Positions 36,530-45,882 of a stretch of DNA of 64,000 nt are shown in pieces. The position numbers were made by a program, and so were the translations under genes. Source of the stretch: Flavobacterium sp. (GTDB lineage: Bacteria; Bacteroidota; Bacteroidia; Flavobacteriales; Flavobacteriaceae); NCBI GenBank assembly GCA_027484725.1, contig JAIXSK010000017.1, positions 372,001 through 436,000 on the forward strand. The letters run 5' to 3'. Under the pieces are notes generated by a model that was given only the letters and a program-made list of their open reading frames with translations, had not been told where the DNA came from and ran no database searches. Each line of letters opens with the position of its first letter. Within the stretch, counting starts at the first letter, position 1.

Positions 36530-38152
36530 ATGCAAATTCAAGGTCAAATTGTCGATATAAGAGCGCGCCGCATTTTTAGCGGAATAGTTACGGTTGAAAA
36601 CGGAAAAATAACTGCTGTTGAAGAACAAAACCACTCAGTTCAAAATTTCATCATGCCCGGTTTTGTCGATGCGCATATTCATATTGAAAGCTCCATGTTG
36701 GTGCCTTCAGAATTTGCGCGTTTGGCCGTTTTGCACGGAACCGTAGCCACGATTTCAGACCCGCATGAAATTGCCAATGTTTTGGGCATTGAAGGCGTGC
36801 ATTATATGATTGAAAATGGACAGAAAGTGCCGCTAAAATTTCACTTTGGCGCTCCGTCGTGTGTTCCGGCTACAGCTTTTGAAACCGCTGGAGCCACCAT
36901 TGATGCAGACGGAATCAAAGAACTCATGGCGCATCCGGAGATTTATTATTTGGCCGAGATGATGAACTATCCGGGCGTTTTGTTTGACGACCCAGAAGTA
37001 CTTAAAAAAATAGCGTGGGCCAAACATTTCAATAAACCTATTGACGGACATGCTCCGGGTTTACGCGGTGAGGCCGTTCAGAAATACATCGCCGCCGGCA
37101 TCAGTACCGATCACGAGTGTTTTACGTATGACGAAGCACTCGAAAAATTACAACGCGGCATGAAAGTGCTGGTACGCGAAGGCAGCGCAGCCAAGAATTT
37201 TGAAGCGCTGATTGATTTGCTTCCGGAGCATTATCAAAACATGATGTTCTGCTCTGACGACAAACATCCGGATGATTTGATTGTGAGTCACATCAATGCT
37301 TTGTGCGCCAGAGCCGTGGCCAAAGGCATGGATTTATACCAAGTTTTACAGGCCGCTTGTCTGAATCCGGTGGCGCATTACAACATGAAGGTAGGTTTAT
37401 TGCGCGCGGGTGATCCGGCCGATTTTATCGTAGTAGAAGATTTGACCCATTTCAAGGTTTTGCAAACCTATATTGATGGGTGTTTGGTAGCCGATGGCGG
37501 AAAATCGCTTATTGAGCCCATTACTTTTGACACACCCAACAACTTTAATACTTCACCCAAAAAAGTCGATGATTTTGCGCTGACCGCTACTTCAGATTCC
37601 ATCAGAGTGATTGAGGCTTTAGACGGACAACTCATTACCAATGAAATCATTTGCAAATCAAAAGTGGTGGCCGGAAAGCATGAAATTGACCTATCAAATG
37701 ACTTGCTCAAAATAACCGTAGTGAACCGATATAAAAATGCAGCACCCTCGGTGGCTTTTATCAAAAACTTCGGCCTTAAAAAAGGCGCCATTGCCAGTTC
37801 AGTAGCGCATGATTGTCATAACATTGTGGCGGTGGGCACTTCAGACGAAGAAATTTGTCGCGCTGTGAATACTTTGATTCAAAATACCGGCGGTGTTTGT
37901 GCTGTAGATGGTGAAAAAGTTTTGTCATTGGCTTTGCCGGTGGCCGGAATCATGAGCGATCAAGACGGTTGGAAAACCGGACGTTTGTATCAAGAAATTG
38001 ATGCGATGGCCAAAGAACTCGGCAGCGGTTTGCGCGCGCCTTTTATGACACTGTCATTTATGGCTTTGCTGGTGATTCCGGATTTGAAACTTTCCGACTT
38101 GGGTTTATTCAGCGGAAAACAGTTTGCCTTTACCGGATTGGATGTAGCGTAA
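36530..38152 (+). CDS. ade: Adenine deaminase
   Basis: A 540-residue amidohydrolase that converts adenine to hypoxanthine and ammonia in purine salvage. The metal-binding [13 protein letters not shown] motif opens the catalytic barrel, and [18 protein letters not shown] and [11 protein letters not shown] follow in the family order. The C-terminal adenine-deaminase domain includes [10 protein letters not shown] and [12 protein letters not shown]. Length is slightly short of the B. subtilis enzyme. A family B structured element sits directly after its stop codon. It is divergent from recJ by about 130 bases. Confidence 0.92.
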   Translation: MQIQGQIVDIRARRIFSGIVTVENGKITAVEEQNHSVQNFIMPGFVDAHIHIESSMLVPSEFARLAVLHGTVATISDPHEIANVLGIEGVHYMIENGQKVPLKFHFGAPSCVPATAFETAGATIDADGIKELMAHPEIYYLAEMMNYPGVLFDDPEVLKKIAWAKHFNKPIDGHAPGLRGEAVQKYIAAGISTDHECFTYDEALEKLQRGMKVLVREGSAAKNFEALIDLLPEHYQNMMFCSDDKHPDDLIVSHINALCARAVAKGMDLYQVLQAACLNPVAHYNMKVGLLRAGDPADFIVVEDLTHFKVLQTYIDGCLVADGGKSLIEPITFDTPNNFNTSPKKVDDFALTATSDSIRVIEALDGQLITNEIICKSKVVAGKHEIDLSNDLLKITVVNRYKNAAPSVAFIKNFGLKKGAIASSVAHDCHNIVAVGTSDEEICRAVNTLIQNTGGVCAVDGEKVLSLALPVAGIMSDQDGWKTGRLYQEIDAMAKELGSGLRAPFMTLSFMALLVIPDLKLSDLGLFSGKQFAFTGLDVA

Positions 38153-38154
38153 AC

Positions 38155-38275
38155 GCTTTTGCGTGAGGGATGGAAGCATTGTTTGAGCTCTTGAGGGCCG
38201 GATGATTTTGCCATGCCTGAAAAGGTTTACGCCCGAAAAGCGAGTGCGTACAGCCCGACCCGTAGGGGCACGCCC
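38155..38275 (+). repeat. Dispersed structured element, family B, copy 1
   Basis: It starts near GCGTGAGGGATGGAAGC and ends CAGCCCGACCCGTAGGGGCA followed by CGCCC. GCGTG at the 5' side can pair with CACGC at the 3' side, with GGG/CCC inside. The block order (GATGGAAGC ... AGCG ... AGCCCGA) recalls family A. It fills the gap between the convergent ade and rsmI genes and its last bases touch the rsmI stop codon. Confidence 0.65.
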
Positions 38276-38949
38276 TAAACTTTTTTACCCGCCACGCACA
38301 TCACAATTTCGCCTTTGGGCGGTTTGGCCTCAAAATGTTGGAGTACTTCTTGGGCCGTTCCGCGCAGGTTTTCTTCGTGCAGTTTTGACAATTCGCGCGA
38401 CACGCATAGCGGCCGGTCGGGACCAAAATACTGAACCACCTCAGCCAACGTTTTGATGAGTTTGTGCGGTGAGACGTAAAAAATCATGGTGCGCGTTTCC
38501 TCAGCGAGTGCTAAATAACGCGTTTGTCGGCCTTTTTTCTCGGGCAAAAATCCTTCAAAAACAAAACGATCATTGGGAAGTCCGCTGTTGACCAGTGCCG
38601 GAACAAAAGCCGTGGCGCCGGGCAAACACTCAACGGCTATGCCTTGCGCAACACAGGCGCGCGTGAGCAAAAAGCCCGGATCGGAAATGGCCGGCGTGCC
38701 CGCATCTGAGATGAGCGCAATGGTTTGGCCCGATTGCAAACGCGCGATGATTTGCTCAACGGTTTTGTGTTCGTTGTGCATGTGGTGGCTGTGCATTGGG
38801 GTAGAAATGTCAAAATGCTTTAAGAGTTTTCCGCTGGTGCGAGTGTCTTCGGCCAAAATCAAATCGGCTTCTTGAAGCACGCGAATCGCGCGAAAAGTCA
38901 TGTCTTCAAGATTGCCAATGGGCGTTGGAACGATGTAGAGTTTTGACAT
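38275..38949 (-). CDS. rsmI: 16S rRNA (cytidine-1402-2'-O)-methyltransferase
   Basis: A 224-residue SAM-dependent methyltransferase of the tetrapyrrole-methylase-like fold, which 2'-O-methylates C1402 in the ribosomal P site. The family markers are YIVPTPIGNLEDMTFRAI at the start, AEDTRTSGKLLKHF, and ISDAGTPAISDPGF. Length is a little below E. coli RsmI, mainly at the C-terminus. It is downstream of the acidic protein gene with a terminator between them. Confidence 0.92.
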   Translation of the reverse strand: MSKLYIVPTPIGNLEDMTFRAIRVLQEADLILAEDTRTSGKLLKHFDISTPMHSHHMHNEHKTVEQIIARLQSGQTIALISDAGTPAISDPGFLLTRACVAQGIAVECLPGATAFVPALVNSGLPNDRFVFEGFLPEKKGRQTRYLALAEETRTMIFYVSPHKLIKTLAEVVQYFGPDRPLCVSRELSKLHEENLRGTAQEVLQHFEAKPPKGEIVMCVAGKKV

Positions 38950-38961
38950 AAATTTAGTTTT

Positions 38962-39000
38962 AAAAAAAATGCACGAACTTTTGGTGAATCATTCGTGCAT
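38962..39000 (-). terminator. Terminator after the acidic protein gene
   Basis: On the minus strand the arms ATGCACGAA and TTCGTGCAT enclose a 14-base loop, followed by TTTTTTT. It lies between the acidic protein gene and rsmI. Confidence 0.82.
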
Positions 39001-39022
39001 GGACAAGGAGATATTTTTAAAC

Positions 39023-40105
39023 TTATAAAAATCTTTTTTCGACAATTTCCATGAAACGCTCAGCGTATTCGTCTTTGCCTTCCCAGTTGTTGTAATCGGG
39101 TTTGACCATGTTGTCGATAAAATCTTTGGCTTCTGTATATGTATTGAATGTCATGAGTTGCGAGAGCACGCGGTTGTAATCTTCGCTGCTGTTGGCAAAC
39201 AAATGATTCATAAATGCAATGCGGTCGTTGAGCCCAACAATGATGCCTTTAGAGAGACGGTCGTTGAGCGATTGCCCTTCTTTGTTGATGGAAATCACCG
39301 GTGCGTCGGTATTGTAACTGCGGCTGATGGGAATGACCGATGAAGGCTCTGATGTAGGAACTTCTTTGGCTAAATCTTCGGGCTTGACAAAAACCGGATC
39401 GGCATAATTGGGTCCCAGCAATTCGTCTAAAGTGATTTGTTGCGAGGAACTCTTGATTTCCTTTTTGATTTCGGCTTCAATTTCTTCGTCTTTGGTATCA
39501 AAACTCAATTCAAAAGCGGGTTTGAAAGTGGTTTCTTCTTCAGGCGCTTCTTGATCTTCAATAGAATCTCCGATGGTTTCTTCAATGAGTTCATCTGAGT
39601 CTTCTAATTGCTCTTCAAAAGATTCGTCTTGCAGTTCGTCTTCGAGCGCTTCGTCTTCCAAATGAAAAACTATTTTTTCTTCGGTCGCTTCCGGTTCAGA
39701 CTCTGGGGTTTCAAGCGGTTCTTCAGGGGAAACTTCGGCCTCTGATTCTGAAGCGACTTCTGGGGTTTGTTCTTGTATTGGTTCAGAGTTAGATTCTGAT
39801 TCTGACTCAATATTTGCTATTCCTTCCGGTGCTGAAACAAGCTCTGCTGGTACGATAAGTTCTGGCTCAGTGACAAGCATTGGTTCAGATTGAAAAACGT
39901 TTTCAGATTGCAGTTTTTCTTCGATATCTGCTTGTCCAATGGTGGGTTTGACATCGGTAAAATGTTCTTCGGCAAAACGCAAAACGGTGAGTTTTTCGTA
40001 TAGGTTGCGGGTTTCCTGATGCAGTTGAATAAGTTCAGATTTGTTTTTAAGCTTTAATATTCGGTGTGCAATGCTTATCAACTCTGCTTCCAGCTGTTTT
40101 TTCAT
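39023..40105 (-). CDS. Acidic Bacteroidota protein with Glu-rich linker, unknown function
   Basis: A 360-residue cytoplasmic protein. It has an N-terminal helical part of about 60 residues (AELISIAHRILKLKNKSELI), a very acidic low-complexity middle of about 190 residues dominated by Glu, Ser and Pro, and a conserved-looking C-terminal part of about 90 residues (LNDRLSKGIIVGLNDRIAFM ... YAERFMEIVEKRF). I remember similar proteins in other flavobacteria, without assigned function. No signal peptide or membrane segment is seen. It is divergent from tdk and upstream of rsmI. Confidence 0.75.
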   Translation of the reverse strand: MKKQLEAELISIAHRILKLKNKSELIQLHQETRNLYEKLTVLRFAEEHFTDVKPTIGQADIEEKLQSENVFQSEPMLVTEPELIVPAELVSAPEGIANIESESESNSEPIQEQTPEVASESEAEVSPEEPLETPESEPEATEEKIVFHLEDEALEDELQDESFEEQLEDSDELIEETIGDSIEDQEAPEEETTFKPAFELSFDTKDEEIEAEIKKEIKSSSQQITLDELLGPNYADPVFVKPEDLAKEVPTSEPSSVIPISRSYNTDAPVISINKEGQSLNDRLSKGIIVGLNDRIAFMNHLFANSSEDYNRVLSQLMTFNTYTEAKDFIDNMVKPDYNNWEGKDEYAERFMEIVEKRFL

Positions 40106-40205
40106 AACTTTTAAGTCCTTTTTTGAAGAAGGTTCGTTTTATTTGACGGGTTTGTTAGGTCAAGATTAAATTGTCAAGAGCTAGCCAATCTTTGATAAAA
40201 TTTTC

Positions 40206-40213
40206 TACATTTG
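40206..40213 (+). promoter_or_regulatory. -7 box TACATTTG upstream of tdk
   Basis: A TANNTTTG match about 90 bases upstream of the tdk ATG. The 198-base divergent gap holds no other feature I can support. Confidence 0.5.
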
Positions 40214-40302
40214 ACAGCGGTGTAAATATACTAATTTTAGGTTGGTATTTCACGCCACAAAGTAATAAAAACTATTCATCTTAAGCGCAAGAAAAATATA
40301 AA

Positions 40303-40929
40303 ATGTTTCTCGAAAATACCGTTAATCACAAAGAACAGTTTGGATGGATAGAAGTAATCTGCGGCTCAATGTTTTCAGGCAAAACCGAAGAGCTCATTCG
40401 CCGATTAAAGCGCGCTCAATTTGCCAAACAAAAGGTCGAGATTTTCAAACCGGCCATTGATACGCGTTACCACGATGAAATGGTGGTTTCGCACGACAGT
40501 AATGAAATTCGCTCCACGCCAGTTCCGGCAGCTGCCAATATTGCGCTTTTGGCCCAAGGTTGTGATGTAGTTGGCATTGACGAAGCTCAGTTTTTTGATG
40601 ATGAAATTGTAAAAATTTGCAATGATTTGGCCAATTCGGGTATACGCGTTATTGTAGCCGGACTCGATATGGATTTTAAAGGAAATCCGTTTGGACCGAT
40701 GCCTGCGCTGATGGCTACGGCTGAATATGTGACCAAAGTACACGCTGTTTGTACCCGCACCGGAAACCTGGCCAATTACAGCTACCGCAAAACGGACAAT
40801 GATAACTTGGTCTTGTTGGGTGAAACCGAAGAATACGAGCCTTTGAGCAGAGCGGCTTATTATCAGGCCATGCGCAAAGGGCACGAACAGCCTGAAGAGG
40901 AAGATTCAACAACTTCAAATAAACAGTAA
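40303..40929 (+). CDS. tdk: Thymidine kinase
   Basis: A 208-residue class II thymidine kinase for thymidine salvage. The P-loop [12 protein letters not shown] is near residue 23, the DEAQFFD motif near 90 holds the Walker B and catalytic base region, and AGLDMDF and the lasso region (YEPLSRAAY) follow. Only part of the usual cysteine zinc site is visible (HAVCTRTG), with no second CxxC pair. The C-terminus is an acidic tail. The murF-alr gene starts one base after its stop, with a TTG start, so the two are probably coupled. Confidence 0.92.
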   Translation: MFLENTVNHKEQFGWIEVICGSMFSGKTEELIRRLKRAQFAKQKVEIFKPAIDTRYHDEMVVSHDSNEIRSTPVPAAANIALLAQGCDVVGIDEAQFFDDEIVKICNDLANSGIRVIVAGLDMDFKGNPFGPMPALMATAEYVTKVHAVCTRTGNLANYSYRKTDNDNLVLLGETEEYEPLSRAAYYQAMRKGHEQPEEEDSTTSNKQ

Positions 40930-40930
40930 C

Positions 40931-43375
40931 TTGGTTTTATCTGTCAAGAATATTGCCCCCATGATACGCGCCAAACGCGTGGGCAATCACCCCAGTATTC
41001 TTATTGACAACATCACTATTGACAGCCGTTCGCAGCAAAACAGCGCACAAACTTTGTTTTTTGCGATTGTCGGCCCGAACAACGATGCACATAATTATAT
41101 TGATGAATTACTCGATAAAGGTGTGCGCAATTTTGTGGTGACACACGTTCCGGAGGGTTTGGTTGAAAAAGCCAATTTTTTGTTGGTCGAAAATACGCTC
41201 GAAGCGCTTCAAGACTTTGCTGCCCACTACAGAAGTCAATTTGATTTTCCGGTAATTGGCATTACGGGCAGCAACGGAAAAACCATCGTCAAAGAATGGC
41301 TCAACTTTTTGCTCAGCCCTGATTACAACATCATCCGCAGCCCAAAAAGTTACAATTCGCAAGTAGGCGTTCCGCTTTCGGTGATTGCCATCAATGAACA
41401 ACACAACTTAGGCATTTTTGAAGCGGGCATTTCTACGATTGGCGAGATGGAAAATCTCGAAAAAATTGTGCGCCCAAATATTGGTATCTTGACTAATATT
41501 GGTTCGGCCCACGACGAAGGTTTTGCCAACATCGGCGAGAAAATGAAAGAGAAACTCAAACTCTTTAGTCATGCCAAAGTGTTGATTTACAACAAAAACA
41601 AATCGGTCGAGGCTTTTTTAAACCCAAAAGTTCAAAGATTTTCGTGGAGTTTTAAAGACGATGGAGCCGACGTTTTGATCAGCAAAAAATCAGTTTTAGA
41701 CAAAACACAACTCAAAATAAAATCGAGTCAAGGCGATTTTGAAATTAAAATTCCGTTTCAAGACGATGCCTCGGTTGAAAACGCCATTCAATGCATCATG
41801 GTGATGTTGTATTTAAACTACGACGCCAAAGTAATTGAAAGCCGTGTTGAGCTGTTGTATCCGGTTGAAATGCGTCTTAAAGTTAAAAACGGAATCAACC
41901 ATACAACCTTGATTGATGACAGTTACAGCTCAGATTTTCAGTCGCTTAAAATTGCCCTCGACTTTATGGAAAGCCAGAAGCAACACAAAAAAAGAGCGCT
42001 GATTTTATCGGATATTTTTCAGAGCGGATTGGCCAATGACGAGTTGTATTCAAAGGTTTCGCAGCTGGTTATTTCAAACAAAATCAACCGCGTGATTGGC
42101 ATTGGCGAGATGATCCACAAGTATCGCTCAAAATTTGTCAACTGTGTGACTTTTAAAAATACCGATGCGTTTATGGCGGCCATTGACGAGCTCGATTTTG
42201 GCTATGAAACGATTTTGATCAAAGGCGCGCGTAGTTTTCACTTTGAAAAAATTGTGAGCGCACTCGAAGAAAAAACGCATGAAACCGTTCTGGAAATCAA
42301 CCTCAACGCAATCAGCCACAATTTAAATTTCTTTAAAGCCAAACTCAGACCCAGAACCAAACTCATGGTCATGGTCAAAGCCTTTAGTTACGGAAACGGC
42401 GGTTTTGAAATTGCTCAATTGCTCGAACACCACAAAGTAGATTATTTAGGTGTAGCCTTTGCAGATGAAGGCATTGCGCTCAGAAACCGCGGCATTAAAC
42501 TTCCGATTATGGTGATGAACCCTGAATCAACCAGCTTTGAAGCAATTGTACACCATTTGTTGGAACCCGAAATATATAGCCTCAAAGGTTTAAATGCTTT
42601 TTTGAAAATTGCCATACAGAAAAAACTCAAAAATTATCCCATCCACCTCAAACTTGACACAGGCATGCATCGTTTGGGTTTTGAGATGGAACAACTAGAT
42701 GAATTGATTGCCTTGCTCAAAACACAAAAGTATGTTCAGGTTAAAAGTATTTTATCGCATTTGGCTACCAGCGATGATATGCAGCACCACGAATTTGCCC
42801 TGTCACAAATTAATTTGTTTGAAGCAATGTCTGCACGCTTGATGCACGAATTATCAATCAAACCCATTCGACATATTTTAAATACTTCAGGCATTAGCAA
42901 TTACCCGAAAGCGCAATACAACATGGTGCGTTTAGGCATTGGTTTGTATGGAATTTCAAATGACCCCGAAGAGCAACCTTATTTGGAAAATGTAGGTACA
43001 CTCAAAAGTATTATTTCACAATTGCGCACCATTGAAGCCGGTGAGAGTGTTGGCTACGGCCGAAGATTTATAGCTCAAAAAAAATCAGTCATTGCAACCA
43101 TTCCAATTGGATATGCCGACGGAATATCACGTCATTTGGGCAACGGCGTAGGCTATGTAAACATCCACGGAGCACACGCGCCTATTGTGGGCAGTGTTTG
43201 TATGGACATGCTGATGGTAGACGTAACTGATATTAGTTGCTTTGAAGGTGATTCGGTAATTATTTTTGGCGAAGACCCAACGGTCATTAGTTTGGCTGAA
43301 AAACTACACACCATTCCGTATGAGATTCTCACAGGGATTTCTCAAAGGGTTAAACGTATTTTTTATCGGGAGTAA
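40931..43375 (+). CDS. Bifunctional MurF ligase / alanine racemase fusion
   Basis: An 814-residue fusion. Residues 1 to about 450 are a Mur ligase of the MurF type, which adds D-Ala-D-Ala to the UDP-MurNAc-tripeptide (P-loop ITGSNGKTIVKEW near residue 113). From about 455 to the end is a PLP-dependent alanine racemase (VMVKAFSYGNGGFE with the PLP lysine, and SVCMDMLMVDV with RLGIGLYG). The two activities make D-alanine and use its dimer in one polypeptide; this fusion is common in Bacteroidota. A TTG start at 40931 is used because upstream is the tdk stop; an ATG at 40961 is the alternative. Confidence 0.9.
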   Translation: MVLSVKNIAPMIRAKRVGNHPSILIDNITIDSRSQQNSAQTLFFAIVGPNNDAHNYIDELLDKGVRNFVVTHVPEGLVEKANFLLVENTLEALQDFAAHYRSQFDFPVIGITGSNGKTIVKEWLNFLLSPDYNIIRSPKSYNSQVGVPLSVIAINEQHNLGIFEAGISTIGEMENLEKIVRPNIGILTNIGSAHDEGFANIGEKMKEKLKLFSHAKVLIYNKNKSVEAFLNPKVQRFSWSFKDDGADVLISKKSVLDKTQLKIKSSQGDFEIKIPFQDDASVENAIQCIMVMLYLNYDAKVIESRVELLYPVEMRLKVKNGINHTTLIDDSYSSDFQSLKIALDFMESQKQHKKRALILSDIFQSGLANDELYSKVSQLVISNKINRVIGIGEMIHKYRSKFVNCVTFKNTDAFMAAIDELDFGYETILIKGARSFHFEKIVSALEEKTHETVLEINLNAISHNLNFFKAKLRPRTKLMVMVKAFSYGNGGFEIAQLLEHHKVDYLGVAFADEGIALRNRGIKLPIMVMNPESTSFEAIVHHLLEPEIYSLKGLNAFLKIAIQKKLKNYPIHLKLDTGMHRLGFEMEQLDELIALLKTQKYVQVKSILSHLATSDDMQHHEFALSQINLFEAMSARLMHELSIKPIRHILNTSGISNYPKAQYNMVRLGIGLYGISNDPEEQPYLENVGTLKSIISQLRTIEAGESVGYGRRFIAQKKSVIATIPIGYADGISRHLGNGVGYVNIHGAHAPIVGSVCMDMLMVDVTDISCFEGDSVIIFGEDPTVISLAEKLHTIPYEILTGISQRVKRIFYRE

Positions 43376-43469
43376 AGTGTTTTTTTAACAAAAAAACTGA
43401 TTCTTTAGATATTTTTCTTACATTCGAAATCTAACTCAGAACAATTTTTAACTAAAAAAACAATTTATT

Positions 43470-43850
43470 ATGGGAATGATTTCAGAATTTAAAGACTTTA
43501 TTGCCAAGGGCAATGCCATGGATTTGGCTGTTGGAGTCATCATCGGCGGCGCATTTGGTGCCATTGTGAATTCATTGGTATCAGATGTGATTACACCGGC
43601 TTTGTTGAATCCGGCTTTAAAAGCAGCACAAGTGGAGAACTTGGCAGATTTAAAAACCGATGGTGGAATTCTCTACGGAAAATTCTTAGCAGCGATCATT
43701 AGTTTCTTGGTAATTGCCTTTGTCATCTTTATTATGGTCAAAGCCATCAACGGAATGAAGAAAAAAGAAGCTCCGGCTCCGGCAGCACCAGCAGGCCCTT
43801 CACAAGAGGAATTGCTCACTCAAATTCGCGACCTTTTAAAAAACAAATAG
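43470..43850 (+). CDS. mscL: Large-conductance mechanosensitive channel
   Basis: A 126-residue MscL channel, which opens under membrane tension to release solutes in osmotic downshock. It has the N-terminal amphipathic helix (FKDFIAKGNAMDLAVGVIIG), TM1 with GGAFGAIVNSLVSD, a periplasmic loop, TM2, and a short cytoplasmic helix after an Ala/Pro linker (EELLTQIRDLLKNK). Length is normal. It is monocistronic with a terminator 19 bases downstream. Confidence 0.95.
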   Translation: MGMISEFKDFIAKGNAMDLAVGVIIGGAFGAIVNSLVSDVITPALLNPALKAAQVENLADLKTDGGILYGKFLAAIISFLVIAFVIFIMVKAINGMKKKEAPAPAAPAGPSQEELLTQIRDLLKNK

Positions 43851-43868
43851 AACTAAAAACTGTCGTTT

Positions 43869-43895
43869 AAAAGGAGGCTTCGGCTTCCTTTTTTT
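43869..43895 (+). terminator. Terminator after mscL
   Basis: AAGGAGGC, a TTCG loop and GCTTCCTT pair (one G-U), followed by seven T. Confidence 0.88.
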
Positions 43896-43941
43896 ATGCG
43901 CTGAAATTTAAACGGCTTTTATTTTCAGGAGGCTATTTTTG

Positions 43942-43949
43942 TATCTTTG
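43942..43949 (+). promoter_or_regulatory. -7 box TATCTTTG of asd
   Basis: A TANNTTTG match followed by CGCC and A, giving a predicted start near 43954 and a 26-base leader before the ATG at 43980. Confidence 0.65.
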
Positions 43950-43979
43950 CGCCATTATTAACCACATCTATAATTGAAC

Positions 43980-44969
43980 ATGAAAGTAGCCGTTGTTGGT
44001 GCCACCGGTATGGTGGGCGAAGTGATGCTTCAGGTTTTGGCCGAAAGAAATTTTCCGGTAACCGAACTGATTCCAGTAGCCTCTGAAAAATCTGTTGGAA
44101 AAGAAATTGAATTCAAAGGAAAAAAATATACCGTTGTGGGCATGCAAACAGCTGTTGATATGAAAGCAGACATTGCTTTGTTTTCGGCCGGAGGACAAAC
44201 TTCTTTGGATTGGGCGCCAAAATTCGCAGCAGCCGGAACTACGGTAATCGACAATTCATCGGCTTGGAGAATGGCTGCCGACAAAAAACTGATTGTTCCT
44301 GAAATCAATGCCCATACTTTAACATCTGAGGATAAAATCATTGCCAACCCGAATTGTTCAACGATTCAAATGGTGATGGTTTTGGCTCCGTTGCATCAAA
44401 AATACAACATCAAACGCGTGGTTGTTTCGACTTATCAATCCATCACCGGAACCGGAGTAAAAGCCGTTCAACAACTCGAAAACGAATATGCCGGAATTCA
44501 AGGCGAAATGGCTTATAAATATCAAATCCACCGCAACGCCATTCCGCAATGTGATGTTTTTGAAGACAACGGTTACACCAAAGAAGAAATGAAATTGGTG
44601 CGCGAAACCAAAAAAATCATTGGCGATGACGGCATTGCTGTAACAGCTACCGCGGTGCGTATTCCGGTGGTGGGCGGACACAGCGAGGCCATCAATATTA
44701 CCTTTAGTCATGATTTTGACTTGACTGAAGTGCGTCAGATTTTACACAATACTCCGGGCGTTACCCTGCAAGACAATACCGACACTTATACTTATCCGAT
44801 GCCCATGTATGCCCAAGGAAAAGACGATGTGTTTGTAGGCAGAATTCGTCGCGATGAAAGCTTACCCAACAGCATTAACCTATGGATTGTGGCTGACAAC
44901 CTCAGAAAAGGAGCCGCTACCAATGCCATACAAATTGCAGAGTATTTAGTAGCGCATAAACTCATATAA
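43980..44969 (+). CDS. asd: Aspartate-semialdehyde dehydrogenase
   Basis: A 329-residue enzyme that reduces aspartyl-phosphate to aspartate semialdehyde with NADPH, the second step after aspartokinase. The N-terminal VGATGMVGEVML motif binds NADPH, the catalytic cysteine is in NPNCSTIQ near residue 126, and GGHSEA near 240 holds the active-site histidine. The start is the ATG at 43980 (an in-frame TTG two codons upstream is less likely). It is monocistronic by its own promoter; its pathway partner lysC is at 19.7 kb. Confidence 0.94.
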   Translation: MKVAVVGATGMVGEVMLQVLAERNFPVTELIPVASEKSVGKEIEFKGKKYTVVGMQTAVDMKADIALFSAGGQTSLDWAPKFAAAGTTVIDNSSAWRMAADKKLIVPEINAHTLTSEDKIIANPNCSTIQMVMVLAPLHQKYNIKRVVVSTYQSITGTGVKAVQQLENEYAGIQGEMAYKYQIHRNAIPQCDVFEDNGYTKEEMKLVRETKKIIGDDGIAVTATAVRIPVVGGHSEAINITFSHDFDLTEVRQILHNTPGVTLQDNTDTYTYPMPMYAQGKDDVFVGRIRRDESLPNSINLWIVADNLRKGAATNAIQIAEYLVAHKLI

Positions 44970-45029
44970 ATCATCAACAAATCAACCCTGCTTCAGGCCC
45001 GATTTTTTTGACCACAGAAAAATAAGCAC

Positions 45030-45335
45030 ACTAACCCATCGCATTATGGGAGAAGAAGGTTTCTTTGTGGCTTTAAACAAAAACTTCGGCATTTAAAAAC
45101 ACGAGCCTTCAGTTATTTGGTTGAACTTTCATTCAACGGTGTTCTTGAAGAAAGTAATCGCCATGAAAATCGGTTAATTGTTCGCATTTAGGGTTGGGCG
45201 GAAAAATAAAATGCAGGGAAATTCCAATTGAATTTATGCTCATTGCCAATAATCTATTTGACAAAAAAACATCGCGCGTTTATGGAGGTTAAAATCCGAC
45301 TCTATCCCGAATATGGGTAGAACCTGAATAGTCGA
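45030..45335 (+). pseudogene. Decayed coding stretch, possible outer-membrane receptor remnant
   Basis: The 500-base gap between asd and the DoxX-like gene has no intact frame. Near 45218 one frame reads EIPIEFMLIANNLFDKKTSR then VYGG, a stop, and NPTLSRIWVEPE. NLFDKK close to an Arg-Ile-Trp-x-Glu-Pro motif resembles the C-terminal end of TonB-dependent receptors. Near 45037, in another frame, HRIMGEEGFFVALNKNFGI ends at a stop and could be another C-terminal strand. I take this as a degraded remnant. The rest of the gap is AT-rich with no other feature seen. Confidence 0.35.
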
Positions 45336-45471
45336 AATCAATTTTAGTATTTAAATTTGATTATCTTTTTAAGAATTATTTTTAGGTTTTATTCGTTAAA
45401 TATCTTTTTTCTATACAATTAATTATTAATTTAGGATTTCAATTGATGTTTAACTAAACCCAATTTAGCCT

Positions 45472-45846
45472 ATGAATTCAAGATTTACGCTTCTCATCCG
45501 ATTGCTTTTAGGACTGGTTTTAATAGTCTTTGGAAGCAATAAATTATTAAACTTTATTCCATTACCACCACCCACAGGTTCTGCGGCAGAATTTATGAAT
45601 TCATTACACGCAACCGGCTATATTTTTCCGGTTTTAGGTTTGTTGGAAATTTTTATCGGTGCGCTGTTGCTCATGAGAAAATGGGTTGCGTTTGCGCTTA
45701 TCCTTCTGGCGCCAATTTCAATCAACATCCTGCTATTCCACGTGTTTATTGATATTCCTGGTTTGGGCTTAGCAATTGTTGTCGTGTTGCTCAATTCAAT
45801 ACTGATTTACAAACATTGGCCACAATATAATCCGCTGTTTGCATAA
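45472..45846 (+). CDS. DoxX-like small membrane protein
   Basis: A 124-residue integral membrane protein with four hydrophobic helices, resembling the DoxX/DoxD-type family of small quinone-linked or unknown-function proteins. The LIRLLLGLVLIVFGSNKLLNF opening and the FIGALLLMRKW stretch are family-like. There is no evidence for a specific partner. It stands alone, after a degraded stretch and before a strong shared terminator. Confidence 0.75.
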   Translation: MNSRFTLLIRLLLGLVLIVFGSNKLLNFIPLPPPTGSAAEFMNSLHATGYIFPVLGLLEIFIGALLLMRKWVAFALILLAPISINILLFHVFIDIPGLGLAIVVVLLNSILIYKHWPQYNPLFA

Positions 45847-45882
45847 AAAGAAAGGCGCCTTTATCAGGCGCCTTTCTTTTTT
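45846..45882. terminator. Bidirectional terminator between the DoxX-like gene and mtgA
   Basis: AAAAGAAAGGCGCCT pairs with AGGCGCCTTTCTTTT around a 5-base loop, one of the longest hairpins in the window. Confidence 0.92.
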
